From Dendrobium chrysotoxum (Eukaryota; Streptophyta; Magnoliopsida; Asparagales; Orchidaceae): a stretch of DNA of 64,000 nt. The notes under the pieces were generated by a model that was given only the letters and a program-made list of their open reading frames with translations, was not told the DNA's origin and ran no database searches. The number at the start of each line of letters is the position of its first letter. Position 1 is the stretch's first letter. The DNA lies in the NCBI GenBank assembly GCA_019925795.1, contig CM034312.1, forward strand, positions 26,749,914 to 26,813,913, read 5' to 3'. Below are positions 60,601 to 64,000 of the stretch, piece by piece. The translations under genes and the position numbers were made by a program.

Positions 60601-63255
60601 CTGACTTCAAAACTTGGGAGAATCTAAAATATATAACTTATATATAATGTTGCAGAGTTTGTCAGCTATCAATTATTTTTTATAATCTTATCTAGGAATA
60701 AGTCATAAATTATTACTAGTATCAACTTAGATGCATGTTGGAATTTTAATATTTCATTATTTGCTTCACATCATTTGTGTGATTTGTATGATCTTCATGA
60801 TTTGCATGATGACATGCGTAGGTAATTAACTGCTAAACATATCTGTTATAAGTTTATTTCTAATAGGAACATGAGATATGTGGAGTCAAATTAAGTCACA
60901 ATATAATTACCTACGTCATAATGGTACGTCATAATCCTTAAAGGTTTTCTATCGGAATCTTTAAGAATTTAAATGCAAGAAATATGGAACCCTACAGAAT
61001 CATATGGTGCATTGGAACAAATGTTTATAAATTAAAATTTATGATAAGTTATGATATTAATCCAATCATCAAAATATGTAATTTAATTTATATCACGAAC
61101 GTACTACCAATATCATGGATTCTTCTCTATTTATATCTACTAATAAATCTATCATCTCATCAAACACATATACTCATCTTATTTCAAAAACTATTTCAAA
61201 TAATAAGATTATGTCCACTATAGATGATGGATATCAGAGATATCTTATGTGTTGGTATGACATGGTTACTTATGATGATTTATAGATAACTTTGCAGAAA
61301 GCATAACATTAATGCCCAAATTTGCTTGAAAATATCTAATGCTCAATTCACAATTATCAAATTCTTTAACTAAGGAAGATTTGATGAAAATTTTGAAATT
61401 TTAAACTCGTCAAAAGCACAAGATGTAATCATTGAGTTTTGTTGTAATTTTAGTTGTTTTATTTTTTTTTTTTTCTAGTTTATTTTTGATAACATGCATA
61501 TGAGAATGAAATTCTTTAGAGTTGTAAGTACTTGGATGGATATAATTTAGCAGTGCAAGTTGTTTTCAATTTAGCTATTATTCCCTTGATCATTTTCTTT
61601 CCAACTCCCTATTCTATCAAGCCGATTGATTTGAAAAGTACAATATTATTACTTCTTTTTTCTGATATATACATTAAAGCTTAGATCGGCTCCTGCAAAC
61701 TAGCAGTTGTTTGTACTATAGTATAAATGAAATAATTGATGTAGATTTGGCCTTTTTTTCTTTTGCTTCGCTTTATAAGTGCTCCTGGCGTCTCCTTATT
61801 ATGGTGGCTTCAAATTTGGAAATGATTTTTCTTGCCCATGTCTTGTACAAAATGTGTGCATCACCCCCCCACCCCTCCTTTTTTTGGTTCACTAATACTC
61901 TCGGAATCTTCAAATGCAAAATGCGTGTTTTTTAGCTTCTCTACTATTTTCAGATTTTTTTCCTATAGTCGGTATCACCTAGTGGTTGCTTTCTATTTTG
62001 CCACTTTCCTATTGTCGCAACTTTATGTTGTTTGTTTTCTTTCTAAAGAAGGGACTACTAATTATTGTTGTTGAATTGCGGATTTGAAACTTGTTTGGGT
62101 TGGAAATATGATATTGTTGATTGTTGATTTAAAGATCAGGATCTTTAATTTTTTTACTATATTCATGTTCTAATAATCTAGATGCTTTGTGATTAGCTTT
62201 GCAAGTTTGATTGTCATTTGGTCTAGTTAGCTGCATATCAATTTTCTTTTGATGTGTGAATTTTAAATCATTGTATGTTTTTTATTTTTTTCTCAAATTT
62301 CTTGTATTTTAGATTTACACGACTTTTAAATCATTATTTGGAGTGAATTGAATGTGTTAACTCTTTTACATCAAAGAAGACTAATCTTTAGCAAAACTAA
62401 AAAGTGAAAATTTGCATTATGAGACTTTTGACATGTTGTTTTGGGCATCTCATTTTAAGTTTTCATTAATGAACCCTAGATCCTAAACATCTCATATTAT
62501 ATAGTACAATTAATATAATTAAAATCATATAATATATTTTATAAAGAAACCCAAAATTATTACAATATGAATTATTTAAAAATTAAGTTTCTTACCCTTG
62601 ATCAGGAAAATATCTAGTTTTTACTTAATCTGAATTCGTGATTAAATTATAGTGGGTGTGAAGGTTATGTTATTTTTCAATTTGGCAAATATGAAGTTAT
62701 TATTTGAGGTTTGCATATGTTTCTTTCCTCATTCAAAATTTTGAAATTCAATGAAAGATAATATTCTTTTAAATAAACCAAAAAACTACCAATATATTTA
62801 AATCTATGATCCTTAGTTTCCTTTTCTAGAATACCATTAAATCTAATGTCATGTTAAAAACATAAATAATTGGAGCTATTATGTCCTGTTTCAATTACTT
62901 CAACTACTAGTGCCTACAAAGGATAGTAAATAATACTTCACAACTAGATCACATAAGATTTTTTTTGTGGAAAAGTAGGCTTATAAAGTTGGAATACATT
63001 GAAAAACATTTGTAGGCTTAATCATGTAATAGAAAATTTTGTAGGATTCCAATTTGTTAGGTCATTACCTAGTCACGTCACATTAGAGGACACCACTAGA
63101 CAAACAGGAACAATGTTAATCACAGATAACTTTTAAAAAGAAATTAAGAAACTAACCTCAGAAGAACCGCTACCAGAAGAGCCTGCTCCAAAAGTCATAG
63201 ATGTTTCTATAGGACCAGGACAGACAACTGTAACTTTGATGCCTTCAGGATATAA
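43826..63255 (-). CDS. Short-chain dehydrogenase/reductase, DHRS7-like, C-terminal exons (gene continues beyond window)
   Basis: Join of exons 63255-63157, 44594-44511, 44322-44257 and 43915-43826, all in phase 0 with GT-AG borders, giving 112 residues plus stop. The first exon carries GIKVTVVCPGPIETSM, the strand and PG-x-(I/V)-x-T motif following the Rossmann-fold catalytic region of classical SDRs; the Ser-Tyr-Lys catalytic residues must lie in exons upstream of the window. Next come a conserved ARCAELTIVAATH helix, a hydrophobic membrane-associated segment VLLVMYLVQYMPTIGFWFM, and a tail EKKKTA whose KKTA fits a KKxx endoplasmic-reticulum retrieval signal. From memory of the family it resembles plant DHRS7-like NADP-binding proteins. 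Substrate unknown. The second intron shown here is about 18.56 kb. Confidence 0.85.
44257..44322 (-). CDS. SDR exon (22 codons), hydrophobic segment
   Basis: 66 bp encoding PVLLVMYLVQYMPTIGFWFM then DK, between acceptor TGTTTTGCAG and donor GTAAAA. The hydrophobic stretch could sit at or in a membrane. Confidence 0.9.
44511..44594 (-). CDS. SDR exon (28 codons)
   Basis: 84 bp encoding RRVSSARCAELTIVAATHDL then KEAWISYQ, between acceptor ...TTTGATAG and donor GTAATT. RVSSxRCAELT is the conserved helix of this SDR subfamily. Confidence 0.9.
45600..46180. mobile_element. Possible old non-autonomous transposon
   Basis: GATTGAACCGGAGG...AAGGTTCAGAAGTTAAACC near 45640-45690 and GAGCCCTGGTTCATGGACTT near 46130 are complementary in part, like the degenerate GGTTCAACCGG-rich ends of many plant elements. 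No clear ends or target duplication. Confidence 0.25.
46531..46880 (+). repeat. Left part of a split LTR (repeat family R2)
   Basis: TGTTGTTCTAGTTG..., then TTTCTGGTTTATTTTTGA, CCAGCTCCCCATTACGTC, GACTGATTTCAAAAGCC and GCAAAACATGTTTTTTTAGC follow the order of 61440-61945 (TTTCTAGTTTATTTTTGA, CCAACTCCCTATTCTATC, GATTGATTTGAAAAGTA, GCAAAATGCGTGTTTTTTAG). The remainder appears to continue at 58284-58880. Confidence 0.55.
46985..47170. repeat. Three tandem units of about 62 bp, each with a near-perfect palindrome
   Basis: Cores: TTTGGTTTTCTAAGAAAACC (first, ending near 47040), TTGGTTTTCTTAGAAAACCA (47079-47098), TTCGGTTATCTAAGGAAACC (47142-47161), each preceded by AATGCAAAA. The palindromes create similar short ORFs on both strands, which are not genes. 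Confidence 0.85.
47171..48359. other. Mostly AT-rich intronic sequence without recognised features
   Basis: A short GC-richer part (47190-47280), then AT-rich words. It may include the 5' part of long LTR copy D, whose start I could not place. Confidence 0.3.
48360..49479 (+). mobile_element. RTE-type LINE, 5'-truncated, reverse transcriptase remnant
   Basis: Translation fragments VIEHRLRR, NQFEFMPGRSTMEAIHLVKG, LYMIFIDLKKT and FVDDIL (FVDD at 48674-48685), then LESKGFRLSRSKTEY-like and NGEIDGDI-like blocks, then a RLRWFGRIKRHSFNDPVRR-like end, are the ordered hallmarks of plant RTE-clade reverse transcriptases. The catalytic centre reads FVDD for the usual FADD. The 3' end GGGATAAAGGCTTGATGTTA followed by TTGTTATTGTTGTTG is the usual short-repeat tail of plant RTE elements. 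Stops and frameshifts throughout; the 5' half is missing. Confidence 0.8.
50205..50453 (+). pseudogene. MULE (Mutator-like) transposase fragment
   Basis: An 82-codon open stretch. HHNCTSKFI, then SREIIACIEAKFDIKVSYMM, then TWDAHKKVMSSVFRNYESYL resemble the conserved block upstream of the MULE catalytic domain (IxxDIxxxYGxxxSYxxAWxAKxxA followed by SYxxLP). Only this block is present and no catalytic residues follow, so it is a fragment within copy D. Confidence 0.5.
50470..50890. repeat. Degenerate minisatellite, unit about 35 bp
   Basis: Variants of AAATGCACCGAAAAGCATGC followed by AAGTGCATTGTGT recur about a dozen times (for example near 50590, 50690, 50750, 50840). Short ORFs rich in CIMHLYSF are repeat translation. 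Confidence 0.75.
51781..52719. mobile_element. 939-bp insertion in copy D flanked by a 9-bp direct repeat
   Basis: CTAAGGTCA occurs at 51772-51780 and 52720-52728, and copy C has uninterrupted homologous sequence across this point (CTGTTAGCTAAGGTGGATTC). A 9-bp duplication is typical of MULE elements, an 8-bp one of hAT. No clear inverted termini. Inside, a minus-strand TATA-like CCTATTTATGAACATAGG (near 52115-52135) and GCACATCA words near both ends are visible. Class unresolved. Confidence 0.55.
52933..52937. repeat. Target site duplication GTAAG, left
   Basis: Matches 58020-58024 and borders copy C (TGTGGGCTCCG...). Confidence 0.8.
53116..53137 (-). repeat. Conserved stem-loop of copy C
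   Basis: Minus strand: GTAATTAA, then CTATAGG, GGCTTGCG, CCTATAG; perfect 7-bp stem. The equivalent stems are CTACGAG/CTCGTAG in copy B and CATAG/CTATG in copy D. Confidence 0.75.
53629..53730. repeat. Short tandem duplication around GCCATTTGGCGGCGA
   Basis: TGCCATTTGGCGGCGACCAC...CAGAGGGCCCCGAGTC and TGCCATTTGGCGGCGAAACT...TAGAGGACTCGTACC, about 57 bp apart. Copy D shows the same two units in decayed form (51570-51640). Confidence 0.75.
54218..54516. repeat. Tandem duplication, unit about 150 bp
   Basis: Both units contain GGAGGATCGG, then TTATTGACCCGCGC(T/A)GCATC, CTAGACGTCACGTGTGTACC and AATAACACGCTC, ending CCCATGCGGGTG. A weaker third unit precedes (54070-54130, ACCGGTCGATAGAGGATCGG). 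Each unit carries GACGTCACGTGT, which includes ACGT-core motifs of plant promoters. Confidence 0.85.
54600..55700. repeat. Irregular repeat zone of copy C
   Basis: Degenerate words such as GCTCGTAGGTATTTG (54890, 55170), CACTTGTAGGCTAATTG and TTCTGCTACGATC recur without fixed spacing. A 140-codon minus-strand open stretch (55015-54593) has no recognised domain and is probably incidental. Confidence 0.45.
55750..56250. repeat. TTCAAGTCC-rich low-complexity zone of copy C
   Basis: Words TTCAAGTCC, TTCAAATCC, AGTTCAATATCAAG and similar recur; this corresponds in position to the fast-changing zones of the other copies. Confidence 0.6.
56378..56760. repeat. Five dispersed hairpin repeats CACGCTTAAGAAAGCGTGTAT
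   Basis: Copies at 56378-56401, 56453-56476, 56558-56582, 56628-56650 and 56737-56760. The first two have perfect CACGCTT/AAGCGTG arms; the third is ACGCTAAGAAAAGCGT; the fourth has one arm mismatch and the fifth has lost its left arm. Spacing is about 70-110 bp with unrelated GC-rich sequence between. Confidence 0.85.
56880..57290. repeat. AT-rich tract of copy C
   Basis: About 400 bases of AATTAATTATATTTAATT-like words, with long runs of near self-complementarity. No coding potential. Confidence 0.7.
57619..57666. repeat. (CT)n microsatellite
   Basis: About 46 bases of CT (GA on the minus strand) downstream of the TATA box on the minus strand, where plant promoters and leaders often carry such tracts. 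Confidence 0.95.
57730..57775 (-). promoter_or_regulatory. Candidate LTR promoter with TATA box
   Basis: The minus strand reads ACGCTTATAAAATGAAGCC (TATAAAA near 57757-57765), about 255 bp inside the LTR start, followed by a pyrimidine-rich and then (GA)n leader, a GC-rich stretch and AGGTATAG, a possible splice donor, at about 57318. Orientation is the same as the SDR gene. Confidence 0.5.
58020..58024. repeat. Target site duplication GTAAG, right
   Basis: Matches 52933-52937; directly follows the copy C start (complement AGGTCAACA). Confidence 0.8.
58284..58880 (+). repeat. Right part of the split R2 LTR
   Basis: 58470-58850 aligns with 62100-62490: TACTTTGTGATGG / TGCTTTGTGATTAG, CAAATTTTCTTTTTGGAATG / CAATTTTCTTTTGATGTG, CTTAAATCATTGCATGG / TTTAAATCATTGTATG, GAATTGAATGTGTT in both. 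Direct orientation, so these are LTR-like repeats about 3.6 kb apart. Confidence 0.6.
58881..61439 (+). mobile_element. Internal region of the R2 element, possibly gag-like, non-autonomous
   Basis: NYIPTFDGGITLERFQNDYR (about 58988-59050) could be a gag N-terminal block, and a Lys/Glu-rich stretch with repeated SEP, ELKL, YESKL and YELES words (59755-59960) resembles repetitive tails of gag-only elements. No protease, reverse transcriptase or integrase found. A MITE-like element lies at 60120-60545. Assignment to a TR-GAG-like non-autonomous class is a guess. Confidence 0.35.
60120..60545 (-). mobile_element. MITE-like element, second copy, inverted relative to 42472-43160
   Basis: TTTACTTTAAACCAAACAAA and ATCACCTACATTTATTTTAC (60417-60462) are the reverse complement of 42535-42600. 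CATTGGCCACCGGAC and GGCCGCCATTGACCACC match the GGTGGCCGAATG words of the first copy. The left end, AGGCAGTATTGTTTGATGG, is less clear. Confidence 0.5.
61440..62500 (+). repeat. Second (3') LTR of the R2 element
   Basis: Starts TGTTGTAATTTTAGTTG; its first half matches 46531-46880 and its second half matches 58470-58850. Contains a poly-C run (61864-61877). The end near CCTAGATCCTAAACA (about 62489) is provisional. Confidence 0.5.
62501..63156 (-). other. Remaining intron sequence next to the SDR exon
   Basis: AT-rich, no feature recognised; ends with the donor site at 63155-63156. Confidence 0.4.
63157..63255 (-). CDS. SDR exon (33 codons)
   Basis: Minus strand: acceptor ...GGTACTGCAG, exon of 99 bp beginning LYPEGIKVTVV and ending SGSGSSE, then donor GTTAGT. 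The CPGPIETS motif is the SDR signature after the last core strand. Both borders are canonical and the length is a multiple of three. Confidence 0.9.
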
Positions 63256-64000
63256 CTGCAGTACCAAAAGAATATTTATAAGACAATAGACTGGTTTACT
63301 ACCACACAACATATAGCACATCAAGAGATACTTCTATAATAAAGTTGGTGAACAGCAATAAATATAAGGCAAATCACTTTTAGGGGCTTTTTGGCAATAA
63401 GTAGGATTTAACTCACGTAGGATTTAATAAATTCTTTAAATCCAAATTTACTAAATCTTGAGAGTATTAAATCCTAAAAATTATTTCGTAAAAAATATTT
63501 TAAATCCTGGTAAACCTATGAGACTATTTGGCAACGTAACTCAGGATTTGAGGTGGTTAGGTCATTAAAAATGCTATGTTAATTTGGGTTATAAATGTAA
63601 TTTATATTTTAAATAAGAGTTATTTATTAATTTCAATTTTAATTACCATCAATAAGTTATAATTATATATAATATAATTAAAAGCTAACTTAATTATCAA
63701 ATAACTTAACTAATGATTTAATTACTAATTATCTAATTACTTATTTAGGTGTAATTTTAATAAGAATTTAATTACTAACTACACTAGTAATTATCTAATT
63801 AATTATTTAATTACTATTTACACTACAAATTATTTATGCATTATTTTAATAAGTTTTTAATTACTAATTATATTAATAATTATTAAAGAGTTCACTCTTC
63901 CAATAGGCTTTGGCTTATCTAAGATTTGATTTTTCTCTTCTTTATTTCTTCGTTGTTGTTCAACTTCACTTGCTTCGCATGAGGTAGAGTTTTAAACGAG
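63256..64000 (-). other. Upstream SDR intron sequence with MITE-like repeat
   Basis: No exon with the SDR YxxxK motif is visible, so the upstream exon lies beyond the window. 63381-63560 has GGGGCTTTTTGGCAATAAGT and CTATTTGGCAACGTAACTC, both followed by GGATTT, plus GGATTTAATAAATTCTTTAAATCC-like self-complementary words, typical of small non-autonomous elements. 63590-63880 is AT-rich. Confidence 0.4.

Larger units (their letters stand above)
44595..63156 (-). other. Giant intron (18,562 bp) of the SDR gene
   Basis: Bounded by donor GTTAGT (63156 side) and acceptor TTTGATAG (44595 side). It holds an old LTR-type repeat (46531-62500), an RTE LINE piece, a MULE-like piece, two long LTRs of one family and MITEs. 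Without these about 2.6 kb would remain, still an ordinary plant intron length. Confidence 0.8.

Overview
The window looks like nuclear DNA of a flowering plant: AT-rich, dense in nested and decayed LTR retrotransposons of plant lineages, and with one spliced host gene. I cannot name the species. No bacterial-style operon, CRISPR array, rRNA or tRNA gene was seen.

Layout. 1-1430: a broken Ty3/gypsy polyprotein on the minus strand, cut by the start of a long LTR. 1640-24896: remains of an Athila-like Ty3/gypsy element on the plus strand (gag, most of pol lost, env-position ORF, 3' UTR, 3' LTR). It is interrupted by a hAT-like element (2322-3278), a complete but dead Ty1/copia element of SIRE type (6584-16869, LTRs about 1.53 kb, target duplication TAAAT), and a long LTR 'copy A' (from 17960 to about 23975). 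24950-26440: a gypsy integrase remnant. 26446-33108: a decayed chromovirus-like (Tekay/Del type) element whose 3' LTR is cut by long LTR 'copy B' (33109 to about 41599). 42472-43160: a MITE-like element.

The host gene lies on the minus strand. Four terminal exons (63255-63157, 44594-44511, 44322-44257, 43915-43826) join in frame and encode the C-terminal end of a short-chain dehydrogenase/reductase resembling plant DHRS7-like proteins, ending in a KKTA dilysine-type tail. The 5' end lies beyond position 64000. One intron is about 18.56 kb and holds a nested set of mobile elements: an old LTR element of unclear type (split LTR 46531-46880 plus 58284-58880, second LTR 61440-62500), an RTE-type LINE fragment (48360-49479), and two copies of the same long-LTR family. 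The younger one (copy C, minus strand, 52938-58019, target duplication GTAAG) is inserted in the older one (copy D, plus strand, ending at 58283).

The most notable signal is this long-LTR family. Copies A, B, C, D and a fragment at 1-171 differ greatly in primary sequence. The four whose 5' ends are visible share a terminal hairpin. A-D share an internal stem-loop after an AATTAAC word, with paired base changes between copies. A and B also share a long hairpin next to the AT-rich tract and a TTTG-loop hairpin. I see no protein-coding novelty; the interest is in conserved nucleic-acid structure, nesting order and the giant intron.
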